In this document: positions 1 to 9,219 of the stretch, piece by piece
How positions within the stretch are numbered: the stretch's first letter is position 1
Layout of the letters: every line of letters starts with the position of its first letter
DNA from: Yinghuangia elevatio
GTDB lineage: Bacteria; Actinomycetota; Actinomycetes; Streptomycetales; Streptomycetaceae
Assembly: GCF_040649515.1 (NCBI RefSeq)
Contig: NZ_JBEZFP010000035.1
Coordinates: forward strand, 7,010 to 71,009
DNA length: 64,000 nucleotides
Direction: 5' to 3'
Translations under genes and position numbers: made by a program
The notes under the pieces: model-generated
Seen by the model: only the letters and a program-made list of their open reading frames with translations
Databases searched by the model: none
Told to the model about the DNA's origin: nothing

Positions 1-17
1 TGTCGCGCGTACGTCCG

Positions 18-2483
18 TCAGGGCGTCGGCGGTCCCGCCACCACCGCCACCGGCTTGGCCAGCGGGGACCCGGAGCCGTCCCGGCGGCGGTCCACTTCCG
101 GGAGGTCGACGGGGGTGCCGTTGGCGTTCGCCGCGCGGAGGGGGGTAGGGCCTGCCCAGGCCAGGGCCAGCGCGGTCTCGCCCTTGAGGAAGCGTTGGCA
201 GCGCACCCCGCCGGTGGCGCGTCCCTTGCGCGGGTACTCGTTGAACGGGGTGACCTTGGCGGTGCCGTGCTCGGCGCCGAACAACGCGTCGCCGCTGTAC
301 GCCGCGACCGTGACCACGAGGGCGTCCGCTCCCGGGTCGACCGCGGTGAACGAGATGACCGAGTGGCCTTCGGCCAGCTTGATGCCGGCCATGCCGCCCG
401 CCGGGCGGCCCTGGGGGCGTACCAGCGAGGCGGGGAAGCGCAGCAGCTGGGCGTCGTCGGTGATGAAGACGAGGTCCTCGTCGCCGGTGCGCAGCTCGAC
501 GGCGCCCACGATACGGTCGCCGTCCTTGAGCGCGATGACCTCCAACTCGTCCTTGTTCGAGGGGTAGTCGGGGGTGACGCGCTTGACGACGCCCTGGGCC
601 GTGCCCAGGGCCAGGCCCGGGGAGTCGGTCGCGAGGGAGGTCAGGCACACCACCTTCTCGTCGCCCTCGAGGGTGACGAACTCGCTGATCGGCGCGCCGC
701 CCGAGAGGTTCGGGGCGACGCTGCTCGGCGGCAGCGAGGGCAGGTCGACGACGTTGACGCGCAGCAGGCGGCCGGTGTCCGTGACGACGCCGATCTCGGC
801 GCGCACGGTCGCGGCGATGCCGGAGACCACCACGTCGTGCTTGTGCCGCGCGCCCTCGGTGGCCAGCGGGTCGGCCCCGGGGGTACGCGCGAGCAGTCCG
901 GTCGACGACAGCAGCACGTGGCAGGGGTCGTCCGTCACCTCGAGCGGCACCGCCGCGGTCGGCGAACCCGCCGACTCCAGGAGCACGGTGCGCCGCGGCG
1001 TCCCGTACTTCTTGGCCACCGCGGCCAGTTCGTCCGAGACGATCTTGCGGAGCCGCTGGTCCGAGTTGAGGATCTCGGTCAGCTCGTCGATCTCCGCCTG
1101 GAGCCTGTCGCGTTCGGCCTCCAGTTCGATGCGGTCGAAGCGGGTCAGGCGGCGCAGCGGCGTGTCGAGGATGTAGGTCGCCTGGATGTCGGAGAGCGAG
1201 AACGTCTCCATCAGGCGTTCCTTGGCCTGCGCGGCGTTGTCGCTGGCCCGGATCAGCTCGATGACACGGTCGATGTCGATGAGCGCGACGAGCAGGCCCT
1301 CGACCAGGTGCAGGCGCTCCTGGCGCTTGCGGCGCCGGAACTCGCTGCGCCGGCGTACCACCTCGAAGCGGTGGTCGAGGTAGACCTCGAGGAGTTCGCG
1401 CAGGCCGAGGGTGAGCGGCTGCCCGTCGACGAGCGCGACGTTGTTGATGCCGAAGGTCTCTTCCATCGGCGTCAGCTTGTAGAGCTGTTCGAGGATCGCC
1501 TCGGGGTTGAAGCCGTTCTTGACCTCGATGACCAGGCGCAGCCCGTGCGCTCGGTCGGTGAGGTCCTTGAGGTCCGCGATGCCCTGCAGCTTCTTGGACT
1601 GCACGAGCTCCTTGACCTTGGCGATCACCTTCTCCGGGCCGACGTTGTACGGCAGTTCGGTGACGACGATGCCCTTGCGGCGCGGCGTGACGTTCTCGAC
1701 CGTCGCGGTGGCGCGGATCTTGAACGTGCCGCGGCCCGTCTCGTATGCGTCGCGTACGCCGCCGAGCCCGACGATGCGGCCGCCGGTGGGCAGGTCCGGG
1801 CCGGGGATGTGCTTCATGAGGTCGTCGAGGGTGGCGTGCGGCCGGCGGATCAGCTCGCGCGCGGCGGCGATGACCTCGGTGAGGTTGTGCGGCGGCATGT
1901 TGGTCGCCATGCCGACCGCGATGCCGGAGGTGCCGTTGACCAGGAGGTTCGGGAACGACGCGGGCAGGACCTGCGGTTCGCGCTCCTGGCCGTCGTAGTT
2001 GGGGCCGAAGTCGACGGTGTCCTCGTCGATCGACTCCACCATGAGCATGGCGGCGGGGGACAGGCGGCACTCGGTGTACCGCATGGCGGCGGGCGGGTCG
2101 TCGTTGCCGAGGGAGCCGAAGTTCCCGTGGCCGTCGACCATCGGGAGCCGCATCGAGAACGGCTGGGCCATGCGGACCAGCGCGTCGTAGATGGCGCTGT
2201 CGCCGTGCGGGTGCAGGCGTCCCATGACTTCGCCCACGACGCGCGCGCACTTCACGAAGCCGCGGTCGGGGCGCAGGCCCATCTCGTTGGCCTGGTAGAG
2301 GATGCGCCGGTGGACCGGCTTGAGTCCGTCGCGTGCGTCGGGCAGAGCGCGCGAGTAGATGACCGAGTACGCGTACTCCAGGAACGAGCCCTGCATCTCG
2401 TCGACGACATCGATGTCGAGGATGCGTTCCTCGAAGTCGTCGGGCTGGTCCTGGCCAGGCGTCTTCGTGCTGCGGCGGGCCAT
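18..2483 (-). CDS. parC: Topoisomerase IV subunit A (ParC-type, GyrA family)
   Basis: Type IIA topoisomerase breakage-reunion subunit of about 821 aa. It cleaves and rejoins DNA together with a ParE-type ATPase that is not in the window, to decatenate and relax chromosomes. The active-site tyrosine lies in the motif RYTECR (Tyr136) and the quinolone-pocket motif is HPHGDSAIYD, with Ser96 and Asp100 at the positions of E. coli GyrA Ser83 and Asp87. The C-terminal half is the beta-pinwheel. It has only a degenerate basic patch (RKGRATGG) instead of a clear GyrA box, which favours ParC over GyrA, as does the absence of a neighbouring gyrB. The gene runs alone on the minus strand. An AAGGAG lies about 12 nt before the ATG. 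A GyrA paralogue cannot be fully excluded. Confidence 0.93.
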   Translation of the reverse strand: MARRSTKTPGQDQPDDFEERILDIDVVDEMQGSFLEYAYSVIYSRALPDARDGLKPVHRRILYQANEMGLRPDRGFVKCARVVGEVMGRLHPHGDSAIYDALVRMAQPFSMRLPMVDGHGNFGSLGNDDPPAAMRYTECRLSPAAMLMVESIDEDTVDFGPNYDGQEREPQVLPASFPNLLVNGTSGIAVGMATNMPPHNLTEVIAAARELIRRPHATLDDLMKHIPGPDLPTGGRIVGLGGVRDAYETGRGTFKIRATATVENVTPRRKGIVVTELPYNVGPEKVIAKVKELVQSKKLQGIADLKDLTDRAHGLRLVIEVKNGFNPEAILEQLYKLTPMEETFGINNVALVDGQPLTLGLRELLEVYLDHRFEVVRRRSEFRRRKRQERLHLVEGLLVALIDIDRVIELIRASDNAAQAKERLMETFSLSDIQATYILDTPLRRLTRFDRIELEAERDRLQAEIDELTEILNSDQRLRKIVSDELAAVAKKYGTPRRTVLLESAGSPTAAVPLEVTDDPCHVLLSSTGLLARTPGADPLATEGARHKHDVVVSGIAATVRAEIGVVTDTGRLLRVNVVDLPSLPPSSVAPNLSGGAPISEFVTLEGDEKVVCLTSLATDSPGLALGTAQGVVKRVTPDYPSNKDELEVIALKDGDRIVGAVELRTGDEDLVFITDDAQLLRFPASLVRPQGRPAGGMAGIKLAEGHSVISFTAVDPGADALVVTVAAYSGDALFGAEHGTAKVTPFNEYPRKGRATGGVRCQRFLKGETALALAWAGPTPLRAANANGTPVDLPEVDRRRDGSGSPLAKPVAVVAGPPTP

Positions 2484-2683
2484 ACTGCGGCGGGCTCCTT
2501 AGGCTTGGGGCGGACGCGCCCCATTGTGTCCCCCCGGTAGGACATGCGAGTGCAGCGACCCGACGCCGGGCGGGGGATCGTCCGGGTTTGCGGGCGTTCT
2601 TCGCGCCGGGTGAGGTATGAGGGCCACGCTAACGGGGAATGGGCCGGTGTTCGCCGCACTTACGCGAGGCACGGAGGGCTGCC

Positions 2684-2929
2684 ATGGACGACCCGCAGAT
2701 CCTGGACCGCATCCGCTCGATGGTCGACACCGAGCACGCGCTGCGCGACCAGCTGGCGCAGGGGAAGATCACGGCCGAGGAGGAGCAGCAACTGCTGCAC
2801 GCCATCGAGGTCGAGCTCGACCAGTGCTGGGATTTGCTGCGGCAGCGCCGGGCGCGCCGCGACGCACGCGAGGACCCGGCGGCCGCCGCGGTGCGCCCCG
2901 CCCGCGAGGTCGAGGGCTACCAGCAGTAG
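2684..2929 (+). CDS. DUF2630 family small protein
   Basis: An 81-aa acidic, probably all-helical protein. The central stretch ending in LDQCWDLLRQRRARR is the family hallmark I recognise as DUF2630, common in actinobacteria and of unknown function. The chosen ATG follows GGAGG by 6 nt. An upstream in-frame extension is possible but has no ribosome binding site. It is divergent from parC, with about 200 bp between the two starts, and precedes the M16 peptidase pair by 167 bp. Confidence 0.85.
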   Translation: MDDPQILDRIRSMVDTEHALRDQLAQGKITAEEEQQLLHAIEVELDQCWDLLRQRRARRDAREDPAAAAVRPAREVEGYQQ

Positions 2930-3096
2930 GCGGTCGCGGGACAGTCGCGCGGTTTGTTCCCGGCTTCGCCCGCCGCGAACGCCGGCTTCGCCGCCCCGGG
3001 TCGGGTGCTTTCCGTCAGTAAGGTTGCATGCAGGCCGCCGATGCGGCCGCTCGTGGTGTGGGGCCGCGAGGCGCCGGCGGAGAGGACTGATGGGGC

Positions 3097-4437
3097 ATGG
3101 CTGGTCTGGCCGAGACGTTCACGGCGACCGAGCACCGGCTCGCCAACGGGTTGCGGGTCGTGTTGTCCGAGGACCACATCGACCCGGTGGCCGCCGTGTG
3201 CCTGTGGTACGACGTGGGTTCGCGGCACGAACAGCCCGGCCGCACCGGGTTGGCGCACCTGTTCGAGCACCTGATGTTCCAGGGTTCGGCCAACGTGCAC
3301 GGCAACCAGCACTTCGAGTTCGTGCAGTCGGCGGGCGGCTCGCTCAACGGCACCACGAGCTTCGAGCGCACCAACTACTTCGAGACCATGCCGGCCCACC
3401 AGGTCGAGCTCGCGCTGTGGCTGGAGGCGGACCGCATGGGCGGCCTGCTGGAGGCGCTGACGCAGGAAAGCCTCGACAACCAGCGCGACGTGGTGAAGAA
3501 CGAGCGCCGCCAGCGCTACGACAACGTGCCGTACGGCACCGCGTGGGAGCGCCTGGTGGCGATGGCGTTCCCGGCCGGGCACCCGTACCACCACATGCCG
3601 ATCGGTTCGATGGCCGACCTCGACGCGACGACGCTCGAGGACTGCCGGGAGTTCTTCCGCACCTACTACGCGCCCAACAACGCGGTGCTCGCGGTGGTCG
3701 GCGACATCGACCCCGAGCAGACGCTCGCCTGGGTCGAGAAGTACTTCGGCACGATCCCCGCGCACGACGGCAAGCCGGTCCCGGCCGACGGCACGCTGCC
3801 GCCGGTGATCGGCAGCGAGGTCCGCGAGACGGTGTACGAGGACGTGCCGTCGCGTTCGCTGATGGCCGCGTACCGGCTGCCCGTCGACGGCGCCCGCGAG
3901 GCCGACGCCGCCGACCTGGCGCTGACCGTGCTGGGCGAGGGCGAGAGCTCGCGGCTCAACACGCGCCTGGTGCGCCGCGACGAACTGGCAGTGTACGCCG
4001 GGTTCGGCATCATGCGGCTCGTCGGCGCGCCGTCGGTCGCGCTGCTGGACGTGAAGGCGTCCGGTGACGCGGAGGTCGAGGCGGTGGACGCCGCGGTCAA
4101 CGAGGAGTTGGCGCGCTTCGCCGCCGAGGGCCCGACGCCGGCCGAACTGGAGCGGGCGCAGGCGCAGATCGAGCGCGGCTGGCTCGACCGAATGGCGACC
4201 GTCGGCGGCCGCGCCGACGAACTGTGCCGGTACGCCACGCTGTTCGGCGACGCGTCGCTTGCGTTCAGCGCATTGGACCGGGTCCTGGACATCACCGGCG
4301 AGGAGGTCCGCGCGGTCGCCGCCGAGCGCCTCCTGCCGGAGAACCGCGCGGTGCTGGTCTACGAGCTGCCTGCCGAGGACTCCGACGACGGCAGCGACAC
4401 CACCGACACCGACGACGCCGAGGGGCAGGCCGCCTGA
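3097..4437 (+). CDS. M16 family zinc metallopeptidase (active-type subunit)
   Basis: A 446-aa insulinase/processing-peptidase-like protein. The inverted zinc motif HLFEH lies at residues 54-58 and a downstream glutamate in KNERRQ (about residue 136) is at the expected spacing for the third zinc ligand. No signal peptide is visible, so it probably acts in the cytosol on peptides. The last 20 residues are an Asp/Thr-rich tail. The stop overlaps the start of the next M16 gene by ATGA, so the two are translationally coupled and probably form the usual active/inactive heterodimer. Confidence 0.93.
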   Translation: MAGLAETFTATEHRLANGLRVVLSEDHIDPVAAVCLWYDVGSRHEQPGRTGLAHLFEHLMFQGSANVHGNQHFEFVQSAGGSLNGTTSFERTNYFETMPAHQVELALWLEADRMGGLLEALTQESLDNQRDVVKNERRQRYDNVPYGTAWERLVAMAFPAGHPYHHMPIGSMADLDATTLEDCREFFRTYYAPNNAVLAVVGDIDPEQTLAWVEKYFGTIPAHDGKPVPADGTLPPVIGSEVRETVYEDVPSRSLMAAYRLPVDGAREADAADLALTVLGEGESSRLNTRLVRRDELAVYAGFGIMRLVGAPSVALLDVKASGDAEVEAVDAAVNEELARFAAEGPTPAELERAQAQIERGWLDRMATVGGRADELCRYATLFGDASLAFSALDRVLDITGEEVRAVAAERLLPENRAVLVYELPAEDSDDGSDTTDTDDAEGQAA

Positions 4438-5798
4438 TGACCCAGACCACGATGGTGTTCCACCCCCGCCCCGGCGCCGGTCCGGAGAAGTCCTGGACCT
4501 TCCCCGCGCCCGACCGCACGCGCCTGGCCAACGGGCTGTCGGTACTGCGCGTGCACCGCCCCGGGCAGCGTGTCGTCGCCGTCGAGCTGCTGCTCGACGC
4601 CCCGCTCGACGCGGAGCCGGAGGGCATCGACGGCGTCGCGACGATCATGGCCCGCGCGCTGAGCGAGGGCACCGACACGATGGACGCCGAGACGTTCGCC
4701 GCCGAGTTGGAGCGCTGCGGCGCCACGATGGACGCCGGCGCGGACCATGCGGGCGTGCAGGTCGCGCTGGACGTCCCGGCGTCCCGCCTGGAGCGCGCGC
4801 TCGGCCTGATGGCCGACGCGGTGCGCGCGCCCGCGTTCCCGGCCGACGAGGTCGACCGGCTGGTGCGCCAACGCCTCGACGAGATCGTGCACGAACTGGC
4901 CAGCCCCGCCCGCCGGGCCGCGATCGCGCTGTACGGCGAGTTGTTCGACGCGGCCGCGCGTATCTCGCGGCCGCGAGCCGGCACCGCCGAGAGCGTCGCG
5001 CGGGTCGACCGTGCGGCGGTCGCGGACTTCTTCGCCGCTCACGTGCGCCCCGCCACGGCGACCGTCGTCGTGGTCGGCGACCTGGACGGCGTCGACCTCG
5101 ACGGCATCCTCGACCGCACGCTCGGCCGGTGGACCGGCAGCGACGCCCCGCCGACCGAGGTCGCGGCCGCACGGACCGACGACGCGGCGCGCGTGGTGAT
5201 CGTGCACCGCGCCGGCAGCGTGCAGACCCAGGTGCTCGCCGGGCGTCTCGGCCCGGACCGGCACGACGCGGTGTGGCCGTCGCTCAGCATCGGGACGTAC
5301 TGCCTAGGCGGCACGCTGACGTCGCGGCTGGACCGGGTGCTGCGCGAGGAGAAGGGCTACACGTACGGCATCCGCGCGCTCAACCAGTCGCTGCGCTCCG
5401 GCGCGCTGCTGGCGATCACCGGCTCGGTCGAGACGGATGTGACCGGGCCCGCGCTGGCCGACATGGTGGCGGTGCTCAAGACGCTGGCCGCCGAGGGGCT
5501 GACCGACGACGAGCGCGACGCCGCGGTGCAGAACCTCGTCGGCGTCGCCCCGCTCAAGTACCAGACGTCCCGCTCGGTCGCCGACTCGCTCGCCGACGTC
5601 GTCGCGCAGCGGCTCCCGGACGACTACCTGCCGGGGCTGTACGCGCGGCTCGGTGCGGTCGCGACCGCGGACGCCTCGGACGCCGCGGTGGCCGGCTTCG
5701 ACCCGGAGCGCCTGGTGATCGTGCTGGTCGGCGACGCGTCGCAGATCCGTGAGCCGGTCGAGGCACTCGGCCTCGGGCCGGTCACCGTGATCGAGTAG
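4437..5798 (+). CDS. M16 family peptidase-like protein, zinc site lost
   Basis: A 453-aa second M16 subunit. The fold is kept (N-terminal LANGLSVLR strand and a C-terminal R/Y-type motif around residues 300-320, EEKGYTYGIRA), but the HxxEH box is replaced by a stretch reading GIDGVATIMARAL, so it should be catalytically inert. Such non-catalytic partners shape the chamber in two-subunit M16 enzymes. The start at 4437 is fixed by the ATGA overlap with the preceding gene; the upstream in-frame extension is not used. A strong hairpin follows 64 nt after the stop. Confidence 0.92.
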   Translation: MTQTTMVFHPRPGAGPEKSWTFPAPDRTRLANGLSVLRVHRPGQRVVAVELLLDAPLDAEPEGIDGVATIMARALSEGTDTMDAETFAAELERCGATMDAGADHAGVQVALDVPASRLERALGLMADAVRAPAFPADEVDRLVRQRLDEIVHELASPARRAAIALYGELFDAAARISRPRAGTAESVARVDRAAVADFFAAHVRPATATVVVVGDLDGVDLDGILDRTLGRWTGSDAPPTEVAAARTDDAARVVIVHRAGSVQTQVLAGRLGPDRHDAVWPSLSIGTYCLGGTLTSRLDRVLREEKGYTYGIRALNQSLRSGALLAITGSVETDVTGPALADMVAVLKTLAAEGLTDDERDAAVQNLVGVAPLKYQTSRSVADSLADVVAQRLPDDYLPGLYARLGAVATADASDAAVAGFDPERLVIVLVGDASQIREPVEALGLGPVTVIE

Positions 5799-5862
5799 GC
5801 ACGGCCCGCTCGACCACTCCGGACAAACTCCTGGCAAAGTAGTCCCCAAGGATGACTTGGGT

Positions 5863-5895
5863 GCGCCTCCGCCGTCGCCCGTACGGCGGAGGCGC
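5863..5895 (+). terminator. Hairpin terminator after the M16 pair
   Basis: A perfect 13-bp stem (GCGCCTCCGCCGT pairing with ACGGCGGAGGCGC) around a 7-nt loop, 64 nt after the second M16 gene. A TCT follows but no long U tract, as is usual in high-GC genomes. Confidence 0.7.
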
Positions 5896-5952
5896 TCTGC
5901 TACCCGGGCATGAACGTCAACCCCGGCTTGTACGCCGCCCTTTCCAGCCGCA

Positions 5953-5958
5953 TACGGT
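5953..5958 (+). promoter_or_regulatory. -10 hexamer of a leaderless promoter
   Basis: TACGGT ends 7 nt before the ATG at 5966. The intervening GAGG lies too close to the start for a normal ribosome binding site, so a leaderless transcript is likely. Confidence 0.45.
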
Positions 5959-5965
5959 GAGGTCC

Positions 5966-8404
5966 ATGACGCAGGAGACGACAACCGACGACGTGGCCGG
6001 CCGCGTGCTCGACGACAGGCGCGGACTGTCCGCCGCCGATGTCGCCGAACGCGTCGCGCGCGGTGCGGTGAACGACGTACCCGTACGCTCCAGCCGGTCG
6101 ACCGGCGAGATCGTCCGCTCCAACGTCTTCACCCGGTTCAACGCGATCATCGGCGTGCTCTTCGTCATCATCCTGGTCGTCGGACCGATCCAGGACGGCC
6201 TGTTCGGCTTCGTCATCATCGCCAACACCGGCATCGGCATCATCCAGGAGATGCGCGCCAAGCGGACCCTGGACCGGCTGGCGGTGATCGGCGAGGCCAA
6301 GCCGAGGGTGCGCCGCGACGGCGTGGCGGTCGGCGTCTCCTCGCACGAGATTGTCCTCGACGACGTCATCGAACTGGGGTCCGGCGACAAAGCGGTGGTC
6401 GACGGCATCGTCACCGAGGCGGCGGGCCTGGAGATCGACGAGTCGCTGCTCACCGGCGAGGCCGACCCGGTGCTCAAGCAGCCCGGCGACCCGGTCATGT
6501 CCGGGTCGTTCGTGGTGGCCGGGTCCGGTGCGTTCCGGGCCACCCGGGTCGGCAAGGACGCGTACGCCGCCCAGCTCATGGAGGAGGCGTCGCGCTTCAC
6601 GCTCGTCGCGTCCGAACTGCGCGGCGGCATCAGCACGATCCTCAAGTACGTCACCTGGGTCCTGATCCCGGCCGCGATCGCGCTGGTCATCAGCCAGTAC
6701 CGGATCAACGACGACGACGTTCCCGAGGCGATCCGCCGCATGGTCGCGGGCGTGGTGCCGATGGTCCCCGAGGGTCTGGTGCTGCTGACCTCGCTGGCCT
6801 TCGCGGTCGGCGTCATCCGCCTCGGCCGCCGCCAGTGCCTCGTGCAGGAGCTGCCCGCGATCGAGGGCCTGGCCCGCGTCGACGTCGTGTGCCTGGACAA
6901 GACCGGCACACTGACCGAGGGCGGCATGAACGTCACCGAGGTCCGCGCGCTGGACCCGTCGCTGCCGGTGCGCGAGGCGCTCGGCGCGCTGGGCACCACC
7001 GACCCGCGCCCCAACGCGAGCCTCCAGGCGATCATCGAGGAGTGCGACGCGCCCTCGACGTGGACCGAGGACGCCACGATCCCGTTCTCCTCGGCCCGCA
7101 AGTACTCCGGTGCGACGTTCGTGGTCGACGGCGCGCGTCAGTCGTGGCTGCTGGGCGCGCCCGAGGTGCTGGCCCGACCCGGCGACCCGATCCTCGCCGA
7201 GGCGGAGGACCTGGGCTCGCACGGACTGCGCGTCCTGCTGCTGGTCCGCACCGACGAGCCGGTCGAGGACCTGACCGCGCCCTACAACCCGCTGCACGGG
7301 CACCCCGCGGCGCTGGTCGTGCTGGAGCAGCGGCTGCGCCACGACGCGGCCGACACCCTCGCGTACTTCGCCGCCCAGGGGGTGGCCACCAAGGTCATCT
7401 CCGGCGACAACGCCGTCTCGGTGGGCGCGGTCGCGGCCAAGCTCGGCATCCCCGGTGCCGAGCACCCGGTGGACGCGCGCACGCTGCCCGAGGACCGCGA
7501 CGCGATGGCCGACATCCTGGAGAAGAACACCGTCTTCGGCCGCGTGACCCCGCAGCAGAAGCGCGACATGGTCGGCGCGCTCCAGTCGCGCGGCCACACC
7601 GTGGCGATGACCGGCGACGGCGTCAACGACGTGCTGGCTCTCAAGGACGCCGACATCGGCGTCGCGATGGGCTCCGGCAGCGAGGCAGCGCGTGGTGTCG
7701 CGCAGATCGTGCTGCTCAACAACAGCTTCTCGGCGCTGCCGTCGGTGGTGGGGGAGGGCCGCCGCGTCATCGGCAACATCGAGCGCGTCTCGAACCTGTT
7801 CCTGACCAAGACGTCGTACGCGGTGCTGCTGGCGATCCTCGTCGTGATCGTCAACGTGCCGTACCCGTTCCTGCCGCGCCACCTCACGCTGCTGGCCTGG
7901 TTCACGATCGGCACGCCCGCGTTCTTCCTGGCCCTGGCCCCCAACAAGGAGCGGGCGAGGCCGGGCTTCGTGAACCGGGTGCTGCGCACGGCGGGGCCGG
8001 CCGGGTTCATCGCCGGTACGGCGTGCTTCACGTCGTACCTCATCGCCCGCGACTACTACGGCGGTACCGAGGCCACTCGCAGCGCCGAGACGTCGATCGC
8101 GACCCTCACGCTGTTCCTGGTCGCCCTGTGGGTCCTTGCGATCATCGCCCGGCCCTACACCCTGTGGCGCATCGCGCTCGTCCTGACCATGGCCCTGGGC
8201 TTCGCCCTGGTGATCAGCGTCCCGGCCTTCCAGAAGTTCTTCGACCTCAAGCTGGTCGGCACCGAGATGCCCTGGACCGCCGTCGGCATCGCCGTGGTCG
8301 CGGCCCTGCTCATCGAGATCGTCTGGCGCTGGATCGGCAAGCGCTGGCCCGCCGTGGAGGACGCGGCCGCCCCCAAGGCGACGGCCGGTCTCCCCGCGGC
8401 ATAA
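5966..8404 (+). CDS. P-type cation-transporting ATPase (CtpE-like)
   Basis: An 812-aa P-type ATPase. It shows the actuator loop LLTGEAD (about 161-167), the ion-site helix motif PMVPEGL (about 265-271), phosphorylation motif DKTGTLT with Asp311, and the hinge TGDGVNDVLALKDADIG. There are two transmembrane helices before the actuator domain, two around residues 225-290 and about six at the C-terminus. The PMVPEGL helix and the truncated actuator resemble mycobacterial CtpE, implicated in calcium uptake; substrate assignment here is inference. No heavy-metal CPC motif is present. The start at 5966 is supported by the leaderless -10 hexamer and discards a 38-residue in-frame extension that would run through the terminator hairpin at 5863-5895. 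Confidence 0.88.
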   Translation: MTQETTTDDVAGRVLDDRRGLSAADVAERVARGAVNDVPVRSSRSTGEIVRSNVFTRFNAIIGVLFVIILVVGPIQDGLFGFVIIANTGIGIIQEMRAKRTLDRLAVIGEAKPRVRRDGVAVGVSSHEIVLDDVIELGSGDKAVVDGIVTEAAGLEIDESLLTGEADPVLKQPGDPVMSGSFVVAGSGAFRATRVGKDAYAAQLMEEASRFTLVASELRGGISTILKYVTWVLIPAAIALVISQYRINDDDVPEAIRRMVAGVVPMVPEGLVLLTSLAFAVGVIRLGRRQCLVQELPAIEGLARVDVVCLDKTGTLTEGGMNVTEVRALDPSLPVREALGALGTTDPRPNASLQAIIEECDAPSTWTEDATIPFSSARKYSGATFVVDGARQSWLLGAPEVLARPGDPILAEAEDLGSHGLRVLLLVRTDEPVEDLTAPYNPLHGHPAALVVLEQRLRHDAADTLAYFAAQGVATKVISGDNAVSVGAVAAKLGIPGAEHPVDARTLPEDRDAMADILEKNTVFGRVTPQQKRDMVGALQSRGHTVAMTGDGVNDVLALKDADIGVAMGSGSEAARGVAQIVLLNNSFSALPSVVGEGRRVIGNIERVSNLFLTKTSYAVLLAILVVIVNVPYPFLPRHLTLLAWFTIGTPAFFLALAPNKERARPGFVNRVLRTAGPAGFIAGTACFTSYLIARDYYGGTEATRSAETSIATLTLFLVALWVLAIIARPYTLWRIALVLTMALGFALVISVPAFQKFFDLKLVGTEMPWTAVGIAVVAALLIEIVWRWIGKRWPAVEDAAAPKATAGLPAA

Positions 8405-8425
8405 GCGGTCCCTCGCGGCGCTCGC

Positions 8426-9178
8426 CTAGGCGCTGATCAGGCGGACGACGGCACCGCTCAGGTTGAGCGCCAGGGTGGCGAAGGACATCACGGTCGCCGG
8501 GATCCGTAATCTGCCGGCCGGGTCGGTCGTCGGCTGGCGGCTCCCGCCGCCGAGGACGATCCGCGTCTCGGCGCGCACGTTGTGTCGGCGCACGCTGAGC
8601 CAGGCGGCCGGTCCGCCGGCCGCCGCGCACAGGCACGACGCGCCGAGCGACACGGGTGCCGGGAGCAGGCCGTCGGACAAGACGGTCGCGGCGATCGACA
8701 CGATCATGGCGGCGAAGGCCGCGAGGACGGTGACGTTCACCTGCTGGAAGGTCGTCAGCGGTTGGCGGATGCCTTCGCGGACCTGGTGCGCGCGCAGTAC
8801 GTCGGCGGCGTTGTCGCGGATTCCGCGGCGCCTGGACGCGTCCGCGCAGCGCACCGACACCGTGGCGCCGGACAACCGGTCGAGGGCGACGACGAGCCGG
8901 GTGTCCGCCGTGGTCAGCGTGATGGTCAGGTTGTCCAGCGTGTCGGGGTCGCCCAGCCTGCGGCCGAGTTCGGTGCGGAGGGCGCGCAGGCTCCGTGCGG
9001 TGACCTCCTCGCCGTTGCGGCGAGTGCCGAGGCACACCGATGCGCCGTGGCCGACGAAGTGCCGGAACTGGTCGAGGACGCGCGGCAATTGGCCCGGCTC
9101 GAACTTGCAGCCGAAGTACGCACTCGTCGTCGTGGTGGTGGACGGGGCGCCGGTCGGCGCGTCCGCAGATGTTGTCAT
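8426..9178 (-). CDS. Hypothetical membrane protein
   Basis: A 250-aa protein I do not recognise. An N-terminal Ser/Thr-rich tail is followed by a soluble domain of about 120 residues (strands such as TLDNLTITLTTADTRLVVALD) and three hydrophobic segments near residues 148-172, 175-192 and 226-247, so it is probably inner-membrane anchored with a cytosolic N-terminal domain. It lies 41 nt downstream of the multi-HTH regulator on the same strand and is likely co-transcribed. The longer open frame upstream runs antisense to the regulator and is rejected; the ATG at 9178 has only a weak upstream GA-rich site. It converges on the P-type ATPase with a 21-nt gap. Confidence 0.6.
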   Translation of the reverse strand: MTTSADAPTGAPSTTTTTSAYFGCKFEPGQLPRVLDQFRHFVGHGASVCLGTRRNGEEVTARSLRALRTELGRRLGDPDTLDNLTITLTTADTRLVVALDRLSGATVSVRCADASRRRGIRDNAADVLRAHQVREGIRQPLTTFQQVNVTVLAAFAAMIVSIAATVLSDGLLPAPVSLGASCLCAAAGGPAAWLSVRRHNVRAETRIVLGGGSRQPTTDPAGRLRIPATVMSFATLALNLSGAVVRLISA

Positions 9179-9219
9179 TGCTCGATTCCGTCGGAGGCTC
9201 CGGAGGCCGGAGGCGTGGG

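Noticed and set aside
195..2540. 781-aa plus-strand open frame over parC
   Set aside because: Its composition is Arg/Asp/Val/His-rich shadow coding, and the opposite strand encodes an unmistakable topoisomerase subunit.
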